DNA from: Prosopocoilus inquinatus
Taxonomy: Eukaryota; Arthropoda; Insecta; Coleoptera; Lucanidae
DNA length: 64,000 nt
Assembly: GCA_036172665.1 (NCBI GenBank)
Contig: CM069870.1
Location: 21,674,001-21,738,000 of the forward strand
Direction: 5' to 3'
Numbering within the stretch: position 1 is the stretch's first letter; each line of letters begins with the position of its first letter. Below, one piece after another: positions 52,047 to 62,800 of this stretch. The notes beneath the pieces are model-generated. The model saw nothing but the letters and a program-made list of their open reading frames with translations, was not told the origin of the DNA and did not search any database. The position numbers and the translations under genes were made by a program.

Positions 52047-53598
52047 TACACACTAAATTGGGATAATACACGGTATTACCGGAAATTTTCCAGAATACCA
52101 ACATTTTACAAATATAATGGGATGTAGAGGTATAAAATCCTTCCTGCGCAAGATAATTAAACAGGATTAAATATTAGGGACAATATCCTACTTACTATTA
52201 ATTTTCATTTTCTTATTAGATGCTTAAATTGCTCAATTTGGATTTAAATTCCCGGTTTCATGAACAGAAATTCGGATCACTTTTAAGAATATTTTTATCA
52301 TTCGTTTTCATGAATTAATTAATGTAACAGTAAGGTCCGATTTCATAATAACTTTAATTTAATTTAAAATGTTTTAACCTAAAAAAATACATTTGTTTAC
52401 CCATTCTTAAATAGACTTAACGCTTCCTTAAAGTCATATGCTTGTCACACTTGTCATTTAAGTGGTGAGTGAGTCGTTTTATGGTTGCTTTAGACCTGTC
52501 GTTACATATAAGCAGACTTTTTATTGAACAATATGAGATTTTTTACCTTGGGTAGAACTTGTTTAGTACGTGGAATCAGATATAAACCGTTTTTTCAAAT
52601 TCCAAACAATTTACGCAGGAGACAAAAATGGTTGGAATTGCTCGCTAAATTTTGTAGTAAGGTAATGTGTTAAAGAAAAGTGGCTTTAGTAAACAGAACC
52701 CTGCCTTAGAAAAGAGGAAAGAGAAAAATCTTCATGGCGTAACAACGGACGCCCGCCACCATTACTGCGTAATTGTCCATGTTCATGCCAAAATCGATTT
52801 TTTCGGCCTTTATTTACTTATGTCTTCATTTACAAACAAATTCTGATAAGCCAGGGCGTGCACATCCTACAAACAAATAAAAACAAACTGACGAAATAAG
52901 TCTTACGACATTCTTTTTTTTAACCCGCGAATGAAATTTTGACACATCTAATTATACAACAATCATTAACAAATGGCGCCATGTGATGTACCAAGTAAGA
53001 TTGATAAAACTGTTAATGCTCCAGTACCAAGCTTCCAACATCAGAGCAGTGGTCAAAGGAACAAAAGTTTGCATTGAAAATCGAAAATTGGAACGGCCAT
53101 ATAAGCGTCAAGCTTATTGATAAAGTTGGCCATGGTTTTTGTTGGGGTTGAACGCGACGAAACTTGGTGTACCGAGTACACCCCCTCACAACAATGGACT
53201 GTTCTTAAAACGCTTCGACACTAGTTGTTAAATTTCAGAAAGTAATAACTTTATTTCTCACATTTGTAACATGCAAATGCGCTTCATAACAATATTAACA
53301 TTGAATTGATTTAGCCACAAACTATTTACTACATTATTTTTTAGAAAAAGCGTCAATAAATCGTTCATTCAATACGCGTTTCATTCGCAACCCGCGACAC
53401 ACTGAAAAATGCACCTTCCTCCACTCTGCACATGCGCAACTGAGCAAACGGAGGATTACTTCCAAACGCGGGAAAAACAACTTCAAATTTTAAGCGCGAA
53501 AGAACACCAACTTATACTAAAATTGTACAGTTTTTCTTATTAAAAGCGCCATCTGTTGGTTACTGATTTTCGCAAATTGTAGAACCTTTATTGTTAAG
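52047..53598. other. Intergenic DNA, nothing recognised
   Basis: No exon or element ends supported. One inverted AGATGGCGC motif (53546-53554) lies in CCAACAGATGGCGCTT. Confidence 0.4.
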
Positions 53599-53735
53599 TG
53601 TCTAATGCCCGATTTCTTCGTCTCTTGATAAATTTATCTGCCAGGTATTAGCCTTGGAAACCATTGTATCGATAATAATTTCTGAGGATATTACCTGGTA
53701 GATAAATTTATCAAGAGGTGAAGTAATCGGACACA
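53599..53735. mobile_element. Short inverted-repeat element
   Basis: CTCTTGATAAATTTATCTGC at the left and GATAAATTTATCAAGAG at the right, with outer CCCGATTTCTTC/GAAGTAATCGGAC. Likely a MITE. Confidence 0.55.
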
Positions 53736-54443
53736 ATTCAGTGCGAGCGTCGCCAATACAATTTTCTAATTTGACAGTTGTCAAGGTGTGTTTGCTAGAA
53801 ATAGGAGCAGAAAGAAACAAAAGAAAATTTGAAAACACAAATCAGAAACAAAAGGGAGATGAAAGAAACAGCAAGAAAAGACATGACGGAAAAACAAAAA
53901 CAGAAGAAGATCGACAAGCTTAACAGTTTTCCGGACGAATCAAAAGAAAGTTCGCAGAAAATCTAAGCAAACTGTAAAAAAGTCAACAATACGATTAAAA
54001 AAACAAAAACAAAAAAGAAACGAACTACGAAATACAGTGCGCAAAACAAAAGATCACAACTGTGATGGTTACAAACCAAATGAAAACGATGAATTTAGCA
54101 ATAATTGTTGAAATAAACGTTGTTACGTGCTTGTATTTAAATTGGCATTGTACGATTGCATTACGGAAAAGCGCCAATAAAATGCGAAAAATTAATTTGA
54201 TAAGAAAAGGAAAAGAAAAATTCATAGAGAACAGAAAAAAAAACGAAAGAACATCGATGATCAAGATGAACTAAACACAAATGAATCTCCAAACGAATAA
54301 TTTAAAAAAGACTAGTAGAAAACAAAACACAACTGTAAAAAAGTGTGAGTTACCAAAATGTGAGAAAAAAATGATAAACAGAAGAGAAAAACGAGAGCAT
54401 AAAATGAATTAAAGAAAATAAACAAAAGTGCCATGACATAAAT
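53736..54443. other. A-rich intergenic DNA
   Basis: Low-complexity A-rich sequence in which short open frames are chance. Words such as GAACATCGATGATCAAGATG suggest the inverse of the T-rich repeats elsewhere. Confidence 0.35.
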
Positions 54444-54556
54444 AGCGTTTTCCACTGGCTGCACCAGTGCGCACTGAGTTTATCTCCATCTCGGTTCAGC
54501 TTTATGTAATAAAACGAGATAGAGATACACTCAGTGCACTGATTATGAAAACGGCC
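54444..54556. mobile_element. AGCGTTTTCxACTG MITE, copy 2
   Basis: AGCGTTTTCCACTGGCTGCA at the left; TCAGTGCACTGATTATGAAA at the right; the middle CTCCATCTCG and CGAGATAGAG are inverted. Homologous to 44545-44663. Confidence 0.6.
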
Positions 54557-55283
54557 ATAAGTCCAATTAAAAATTAATGTGTCATTAAAAATACTTTGTT
54601 ACTCATTCGATTTATACAGAAAAAATAGGATAATAAAATAATTTTGGTTTATTTATCACGTTTTGTTTGACTCTGTATAATAGTTTGATCTAAATTGCGA
54701 CACATGAAACATAAAAAGTATTTTCCTTTTCTGATCACTTCTTTTATTTATTATTCAACAACAATAACACGTTCAAACTTAAATTTAAATACATTCCGAA
54801 CTTATGGCAGTTTAATACATTTTGATTTAATATCTTTCAATTTTGTTAACAATTTAAATATGAAATTGAATAATAATAATTGAATAAATTGAATCATAAA
54901 AAAAACAGAATATAAAAAAACCGGGGTAGATATTATTTTTATTGACATTAAACTAAAAACAATTAACAAACTAAACATGACTTTACAAAATATAATTATA
55001 TACCTGAATTAATTTTATTAAAAATTACTGTCATAATACGTTACAAATTACGCAGTTCTCATTACCTGGAATTTCCTTATTCAATGCTTAACAGATTACC
55101 TGCTCTCGTGAATGAATTTTATGACCCTGGTCATCCCCTGGTCAAGAGAGGGAGAGAGAAACGGGGAGGCTCGAATGCAGAAGATTCTAAATTCAGACGG
55201 GCTATTTCAATAAGGCTCAAATTCCAACAGATTTACTGCTTTTTGTCTTAAAACTTTTCGACGGTGGTGTACCTAATTAAGGC

Positions 55284-55405
55284 CCGGTTTCACCATCACA
55301 GTTTAACTTTAAACTTCGCTTTATTCCCATGGTACCAATTGCAAGGATAATTGTTTCCATAGAAATAAAACGGAGCTTAAAGTTAAACTGTGATGGTGAA
55401 ACCGG
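55284..55405. mobile_element. CCGGTTTCACCATCACAG MITE, copy 1
   Basis: 122 bp with inverted ends CCGGTTTCACCATCACAGTT and AACTGTGATGGTGAAACCGG, then TTAACTTTAA/TTAAAGTTAA. Homologous to 57751-57890. Confidence 0.8.
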
Positions 55406-56327
55406 ATCTAGATGTTGTTATGACATGAAAGACGCAATATACAGGGTGTAAAAAAATTTTTGGCCGTTACTTCGGGAACGTATTCTACTCGTCAAAATAA
55501 AGAAAAAAGTTCCCATATACGTATATCCAAAAATGCATCTTTTCAAAGTTATAAACGAGTTCGTGCTGAAAATATATTATTTTTTGTTTTTGTGAAATTA
55601 GGAAAAATTATTTTGTTTGAAGCTTGAAGTAAATCTTCGAAGAATTCGCTTTATGCCTCACAAACACCCGGGGGTGTCGCGCCTTTCGTTTAAACAACGT
55701 CTTCGATGAATTGAGGAAACTAAAATAATTGTATTCTTAGTAAGCTGAGAGTTGTTGTTATTTCAAATCATTTTTAGACATACACATGTTTCTATGGTTT
55801 CTTTTTTCATTCTTTTTCATTTTGTTGAGGAGAATACGTCTTTGAAGTAGCGGCCCACGTTGTTGTTACACTTACTTTATAAATCAATGGAAAACTTACA
55901 GGGTGCGATCGGTATCCTACAGATGTCTCACAATCAATCAATAATGATCAAGGAGAAGAATTCGGCCCACTTAGTGTTGGACACTTTTTACACCGAATGT
56001 ACCATTTACTCCTTCCGCAGCTCCGTTATATTTAAATTGCTATTGAGTGGGAGGGAAGGGTTACAGTGCGAGTGTTCGGTTCGCATTCCGTAGATTATTA
56101 TCTGGACGGGGACTAATACAGTCCGAATACTAAATTTTCGTACTGCTCGCGGAGCAAGTGGGTCGATTTCTTATCCCTGATAATGATCTAAAAAAAAAAG
56201 AAACTGAACAAGCCTTATTGGCTCATGTCTCATGTCAATGTAAAATAAAGTAAGTAAGTACCTAAATGAAAATAAGTCACACTCAATGTTACTGGCTGTG
56301 ATGAATGCCTAAATGCAGCTATACAGG
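55406..56327. other. Intergenic DNA, nothing firm
   Basis: ACAGGGTGTAAAAAAATTTT at 55441 looks like one end of another CAGGGTG repeat, but no partner was found. No gene. Confidence 0.35.
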
Positions 56328-56535
56328 GCGCTTCAAAATAAGTGCCCGATCCGTTAACCGCAGATACAATACGAAACAACAAACAAAAATCCGAACTCAT
56401 AAGGGGGTTTAATCGTTTAGCTTTTAAGAAAAAACGCATCGAAGATTCATCTATAAATTGGTTGGTGGGCACTGGTACAGCTGTTTTGCGCCACAAGTAT
56501 AATGAACCCTCGCGGAATAGGACGAAACGTTAGCG
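56328..56535 (+). repeat. Fragment of a dispersed CAGGGTG-ended repeat
   Basis: Starts ACAGGGCGCTTCAAAATAAG and aligns to the reverse complement of 1021-1250. Confidence 0.6.
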
Positions 56536-56639
56536 TATATTTAAAGTCGACTCTTGTCCAATGAAAATTGTAAGAAAATAGCTTTAAACTTTGAACGGAC
56601 ACTGTTAAAATGGAAAGAACGCTCAACATTTTACTATAA

Positions 56640-57620
56640 TTTTATAAACATATAAAATAGCGACATCTTACTATCGCTTTTTGACCTAACATTGCAGTAG
56701 GATAGACAAATTGAAGCGGGATTTGCTCCTAATGAGTCCCCCATGCAAGGCGGCCATGCTTGCTGTCAAAGCATAATGAAAGATTTTAGAAAAATTTTGT
56801 GCAAATCGTTTTTGATTGCAGTGAGAACCTCGAGCAGCCTCTGGACAGCTGTTTCAGCCCTGCTTGGGGCTTCTTCAGCAGAAACGTAGCTCGACATTCC
56901 CACTGCAGACCAAAAAACGACTTGCCCAATTTATTCGCAATTGCGATGTAAGAATGATGAACATATAAAATAGCGACATCTTACTATCGCTTTTTGACCT
57001 AACATTGCAGTAGGATAGACAAATTGAAGCGGGATTTGCTCCTAATGAGTCCCCCATGCAAGGCGGCCATGCTTGCTGTCAAAGCATAATGAAAGATTTT
57101 AGAAAAATTTTGTGCAAATCGTTTTTGATTGCAGTGAGAACCTCGAGCAGCCTCTGGACAGCTGTTTCAGCCCTGCTTGGGGCTTCTTCAGCAGAAACGT
57201 TTCTGCTGAAGAAGCCCCAAGCAGGGCTGAAACAGCTGTCCAGAGGCTGCTCGAGGTTCTCACTGCAATCAAAAACGATTTGCACAAAATTTTTCTAAAA
57301 TCTTTCATTATGCTTTGACAGCAAGCATGGCCGCCTTGCATGGGGGACTCATTAGGAGCAAATCCCGCTTCAATTTGTCTATCCTACTGCAATGTTAGGT
57401 CAAAAAGCGATAGTAAGATGTCGCTATTTTATATGTTCATCATTCTTACATCGCAATTGCGAATAAATTGGGCAAGTCGTTTTTTGGTCTGCAGTGGGAA
57501 TGTCGAGCTACGTTTCTGCTGAAGAAGCCCCAAGCAGGGCTGAAACAGCTGTCCAGAGGCTGCTCGAGGTTCTCACTGCAATCAAAAACGATTTGCACAA
57601 AATTTTTCTATAATTTTATA
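56640..57620. mobile_element. Large near-perfect palindrome of the foldback family
   Basis: Centre between 57198 and 57199. Arms 56790-57198 and 57199-57607 appear to be exact reverse complements, including GGCTGCTCGAGGTTCTCACT and ACAGCAAGCATGGCCGCCTT. Left of it, 56656-56790 repeats directly the outer part of an arm. CTATAATTTTATA occurs at both outer borders (56634 and 57608), maybe a target duplication. Identical 80-codon frames on the two strands are a result of the symmetry, not genes. Confidence 0.88.
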
Positions 57621-57750
57621 GTTTGCTGACGAAGCTTTAATATCTTACTGACGGTAGTGAAACGCCGACGACCGTTCTTTCCGTTTCAACAGTATTCGTT
57701 TAAAGTTTAAAAACTATTTCCTTAGTTTACCTTAGTAAATACGCTCCTAA

Positions 57751-57890
57751 CGGCCAGTTCTTCAATTGGGGTTTAATTTTAAACTCCGTTTTATCCCTAT
57801 GGAAACAATTGTCATTACATTTCTTACCATGAGAATAAAGCGAACTTTAAAGTTAATTTAAAATTAAACTGTGATGGAGAAACCGGTCGG
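57751..57890. mobile_element. CCGGTTTC MITE, copy 2
   Basis: GGTTTAATTTTAAACTCCGT at the left; AAATTAAACTGTGATGGAGA and AACCGG at the right. Shares ATGGxAACAATTG and AATAAAxCGxA with 55284-55405. Confidence 0.65.
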
Positions 57891-57968
57891 AAATTTACTG
57901 TAAATCACATTGTACGTAAATGGATTTTCATTTCGAAAATTTTAATATTAAATCCCATATTAATATAT

Positions 57969-58079
57969 ACAGGGTGTATCATAATTACACATAATTACCC
58001 TCGTGGAATAGAACGAAACACTGGCGTTTGATATGCTCCTGACTCCTGGTCAGAGAGTTATTCTGAATCACCCTGTATG
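57969..58079. mobile_element. Tiny CAGGGTG MITE
   Basis: TACAGGGTGTATCATAATTA to GAATCACCCTGTA, 111 bp. Contains CCTCGTGGAATAGAACGAAA, shared with 56328-56535 and 1021-1250, so it is an internally deleted relative. Confidence 0.6.
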
Positions 58080-58433
58080 TAAATGTATGCTATGTAAATT
58101 AAGCTCGGAAATTTTGTTATTTATCCCGTGTTCATATATACAGGGTACGTCATAACTACCAGTAAATATTCACACCGCGCGATTCTCGTATAATGGCGTT
58201 ATTTTCGAAAACACGTAGTCTCCGAAATATGACCGAATTAAATCGTTTTAAATTTGGCAACGCTGTATAAAGAATTGAGCGTTAATTGGTTCGACTGTTC
58301 AGGTGTATGTGGAGATGCCGCGGCGCCATTTTTTAGCCTAACTTTTCAGGAGGAAGTGGAAGATATTCTTTCTCTGATTTTGCAACAAAAAATAATAGTT
58401 AAAATAAATTAATTACAGACAAGAAACCGAAAA

Positions 58434-58795
58434 TACCGGGTGATCAACGGAATTCACAATTAGAGGAGGCTGTGATTGGTGCTATTTTATGTTGTGTGGT
58501 TGGATACAAATAGAAATAAATAATAAATTGACAGTTGTCATCCCTGAGGTTACGCTCGTGCTTTGTACAATCTTTATTTTATTTTGTATGGATGCTGGTT
58601 TAAATGTTTAAATCCTTTTTTTAGGATATTAGGGGAGGTTCCGTAAGACAAATTCGTTTATCAATCATTTAAAGAAAAAAAATGTCACAATTCTGACATT
58701 TAAAATTTTAAATTTCAAACTGCAAGCCTATGTTGCCAACTTTTTGAAAAATATCACAGCCTGCTCTAATTATAAATTCCGTTGATCGCATGGTA
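58434..58795. mobile_element. CCGGG-ended MITE, copy 2 (uninterrupted)
   Basis: 362 bp with 43-bp inverted ends, same family as 12817-13433. It shows the sequence AAACTGCAAGCC where copy 1 carries the nested 253-bp element. Confidence 0.8.
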
Positions 58796-60539
58796 TTATC
58801 TAATTAACGAATCTGGTTTATGTTTTATGAATTAATTAGACATAATTTAGTCCACCATTAATAAATAAAAAATCAATTTTCAACTCTCGATAACTTCATA
58901 ACTAGGCAGTTAAGAAAAAAGTGTCATTATAATATTCTGTGCAGTTTTTAATGTAGAATCGCGTGGTGTTAATATTTAGAAGACGTTACGGTGCACCCTG
59001 TATAAAATTTTCTTAAATTTTAAATACGTATGGAGCTGTTTCACGGAAAAGAAAAATTGAATCTACTAAAAAAAAATTTTTTTAATCGACATTTCGATGC
59101 ATTATGGAAACATACACCGAAACGTTGATTAGAAAGCGTTCTAAAAGCTATCTTTTACAACTAAATCTCCGACAAATTGGAAATTACATTTACAAATTTT
59201 ATGATCATTTTCAGTGGACGTGAAAGTATCCCAGTTTTTTGCAAAGTACGTAAGTACTACACATTCAGAAATAATTGCCGAAGAAGATGTAGTACACATC
59301 ATTTAACTGTACAGTGTGATTATCGAGGACGCAGCAACAGCAGGTTATAAAAAGTTTTCGACCCAACGTAATTTGCCAGTTCAGTGAACTTGAGCTCAAT
59401 TTTGATATTAAATATCTTTTTTTTTTTCTTTAAAATGCAAAAAAGAAAAAACAGAATATGTACAAGATGCTCGGAAAAGCAATAAAAGAGAGCAATAAAA
59501 TCCCGAATCACAGATGGAATTTTGAAATCTTGTCTCAAGTTAATTTAATTAATATAAAGTTGACAGATTCAGGGATGTCTTTGAATTGGATTTTTCTTGG
59601 ACTCAAAATGTGATGTGTGTTTAATAAATAAAAGCAGTTCATATTTGTAAACCGATCAACATTCTGTGCCACCCGAATTCAATCGCCCTGTATATTTTTT
59701 TAAAATAATAATCAATCATACAATTATTGCATTTATTTATTGCTTTCCTTTCTTTATTAATTTAGAGATCGGAATGACATATTTCGACGTCATCACGTGA
59801 GCGGAGTACATACTCTATCTAAGCGATGGGGCGTACCTATTCTGAAAAACAAGCAAACTAATTTGAAGGTCAGAAGGCTCTCTGTTAACCGACGGACTAT
59901 TTCGAAAATGATTACGCGATAAAAGCGAATTAAAAATTAGTCTCTTTCATAAGTATAGACTTAATGACGCAAAATAATCCATTCCTTCTCTATACCACTT
60001 ATATTTATCAATATATCTGCCTTGTACCCCTCAAAACTTGTTTCCAAACTACTCTTTTACTTCTCGTTTATTTTTCTCAAATTGACTTTTCACATTTGTT
60101 GATTGACGCTGTCTTACAATTGTCTTGTTTTCTACTAGTTTCCTTTTTAATTTTTCGTCTGGCGATTTTTTTTTGTTCTTTATGTTTTCGTACTGGGTAT
60201 TTTCTTTTGTTTTTCTTACCTAAGTGGGTTGTCTCATTTTATTGACGCTTATTTGTAATTCTTCGTTTTCATTTGTTCCGTGTTCACCACAATCGTGATC
60301 TTCTTTTGTTTTACGCGCTGTATTTCGTCGTTCAATTTTGTTGTTTTTTTTAAATCGTATTATTGACTTTTTGCAGTTCAGAAAATCCTTTTTTTATTTA
60401 CTTCATGCCTTGTGTTTTGTTGCTGTTTCTTTCGTTTCTCTTTTAATTTTTGATACTTTTTAATATTGGATATAAATTAATATATTTATACTTCCCTTAA
60501 ATTATTCAAAATACACTCCACTTTTGAGTTTGCCGAGCG
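58796..60539. other. Intergenic DNA, nothing recognised
   Basis: Contains T-rich sequence at 60000-60450 of the style seen at 19-27 kb. A short coding-like stretch at about 59765-59920 has no supported splice sites or family. Confidence 0.35.
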
Positions 60540-61570
60540 CGTTTTTAACCTAAAAATTTTGACAGCTCATGTTACCTGTCAATTTAGCAAAAACTCAGTA
60601 CATTTGCTCATTAACAAAAACTATTTTTTTATCTTAGAAACACCATAGGGCAGGCCCATGTGGCATTTTAGAGTCGGGTTGCTTCGCAATCCTTGCAACT
60701 TCATTTAGCTGCGCCACTGGCAAACGGCATTTGCGGTACCTAATTAAAAGTCCGCCATTTTCTCTTTATTTTTCATTGAATTGAATCAAACCAAAGGTAG
60801 GTATTTTTTAAACTGAACAAAACACTGAACGTTATTAAAATATGTAAAGGCGCGGGAGATTTATTCGTTTAATTTCTAAGTCGTCATTTGTTTTAACAAT
60901 GTCGCTTTCATAACCTAAAAATTTCGACAGCTTTTGTGGCATACCAACTTAGGAAGAACCCAGTATATTTTCTCATTAACTGTATTAACCCAACCCAATC
61001 CAACTCGTTAACAGAAAACTTTATTTTTGGCTTAAAAGCACAAAAAAAAAACATAAGTGTCGAGTTGCTTTTACAACCCCCTATACAAACGTCACTGGTA
61101 AACGACATTTGTAATACTTTATTGAAATTCCATCTTTTCCTCTTTAATTTCGTATTAAACTCAAACCAAATGTAGGTATTTCTTCAAGTGAACGTAACTA
61201 AGAACATTAAAACGTGTGGGAGACCGGAGATTTATTTGTTTCATTTTTAAGTTGTCATTTGTTTTAACAATGTCGCTTTCTTAACCTAAAAATTTTGACA
61301 GCCCTTATCACTTCACATCAAATCGAAATAATACGTTGACTTTTGGCAAGCGATTTCAAAGTATAAAAGAATTGCAAATTACTGTAAATACAATGCCATC
61401 TAACGGCCTGGGAGGAAATATAATTACGTTTAAAGCCACAGTAACAGACATAAACTTCTACATTTACCTAGAAATTTGATGGTTTTTTAAGTCGTCTTTT
61501 GTTTTAACAATGTCGTTTTCTTAACCTAAAAATTTTGACGGCTCTTGCCACTTGTCAACTTAGGATGAGC
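60540..61570. repeat. Tandem repeat of about 367 bp, three to four copies
   Basis: AACCTAAAAATTTTGACAGC anchors at about 60547, 60913, 61281 and 61521. Further shared blocks: GTCATTTGTTTTAACAATGT, AAACCAAAxGTAGGTATTT and a hAT-like GCGCCACTGG/ACGTCACTGG. Confidence 0.7.
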
Positions 61571-62065
61571 CTAAAAGCTTACGCAAGAAAAATTCTTTGC
61601 AGAAATAGAAATTTCAATGCTTCAATTTAAATTGCAGAGAATTAGAGTCTGTCTAAAAAATTATGATTTCCTAATTTCGTGTTGCAGAAATAAAAATAAT
61701 AAATTTTATTATTGATTTTAATGAAGAAATGTACTTATTCTTATCACAAAAAAAAGAAAAATTACTGTTCGAGGAGCAAACGATCCAAACGCAAAATTTG
61801 TTGAGTCGAACCGTGAACACACTGTATAATGTGTATGTAAAACGTATAAAATGTGTATAATAAAACGGCAGTAAGTACTTGAGTTGGTGACCACAAGATC
61901 AATTGAATTTCATTTTTATTATGGGGTGTGGGCCACTCACCATCTGGTCGGCTATAATTTACTTAATTTACAATACAGGAAACTTTTTGTTAATTGTGTT
62001 TCCTCTTTATAAAAGACTTACAATAAGAAAAAGTTTAATTTATTTAAATATATGAAGATTACACA

Positions 62066-62071
62066 TTTATT
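62066..62071 (-). terminator. Poly(A) signal of 62-kb gene
   Basis: AATAAA on the - strand about 80 bp past the predicted stop codon. Confidence 0.45.
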
Positions 62072-62149
62072 TCATTTTTACAATAACTAAGTATAATAAA
62101 TAAATAAATAAATAAAAATGAGTTGTGTGTATGAAATATTGTTGTTAGC

Positions 62150-62696
62150 TTAAATACTTGAGTTTGGTTTTCTTTTAAAAACGGTCCTCATTAACCCCGA
62201 CACTCCGAACCTTCTGAAATAAACAAAAATGCGATGATAAAAATAGTAAAAAACAAATAAAAAAATAATTTCTATGTAGATACCTTTTGTTTTTTGCCAT
62301 AGTCGTTTGGGAAGTTGACACTACCGCCGCCGGCGCCGCGTCCGTCGTTGCACTCGGTTCATTCTGCGTGGAATTTTGCGGCGCAGGTTTCACCGTTTCG
62401 AATTCAAAATCATCGTCTATCCCCAACGTATCAAAATCGTTCAACGCCGCACTTAACAGCGATTCCAAACTTGTTATAGCAATCACCACCCCGTCCACGG
62501 TAATTCGGTAGTTTTCGGTACCATTTTGTCTTTGATCGATTAGGACGTTGAAATCGCCGCCACTCTCCGGAATTTTATCACCACCGGGCTTGTCGTCTAC
62601 TATACTATTATTTTCATCTATCGGTGCGGCGTTAATTTTTGAGGACAAAGCAAAAATCAACAACCCACTTATAATGAAGAAAAAAGTCGATGCCAT
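62150..62696 (-). CDS. Small secreted protein with DQRQ motif (hypothetical), two exons
   Basis: Exons 62696-62284 and 62213-62150 give 158 residues. Start at 62696 chosen because it begins a clear signal peptide (MASTFFFIISGLLIFALSSK, likely cut at INA/APIDE); an in-frame ATG four codons upstream is possible. Mature part: acidic stretch, then VLIDQRQNGTENYRITVDGV, SLESLLSAALNDFD, an acidic DDDFEFE patch, a Thr/Ala/Ser-rich tail and, if spliced, a basic end (AKNKRRFGVSG...VFKRKP). Two NxT/S sites (NGT, NST). The intron (62283-62214) is 70 bp, GTATCT to TTTATTTCAG. Unspliced, the frame would run into a hydrophobic tail. Function unknown; related by motif to the 48.7-kb gene. Confidence 0.7.
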
Positions 62697-62793
62697 TTTG
62701 TTTACCACCGTGTTTACACCGGAACACCTGCTCGCAAAATGATGTAAGCTATCATGCGAGCAATAATCTTATTCTGCAAACACGCGCTACTTG

Positions 62794-62800
62794 TTTTATA
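62794..62800 (-). promoter_or_regulatory. TATA box of 62-kb gene
   Basis: TATAAAA on the - strand, about 100 bp before the ATG, giving a predicted 5' UTR of about 70 bases. Short and well placed. Confidence 0.55.

Noticed and set aside
57056..57341. Identical 80-codon and 68-codon open frames on both strands
   Set aside because: They are mirror images created by the perfect palindrome, with no family features and no promoter.
59765..59925. Coding-looking stretch that could be an exon
   Set aside because: No matching splice sites, start or family; length too short to support.
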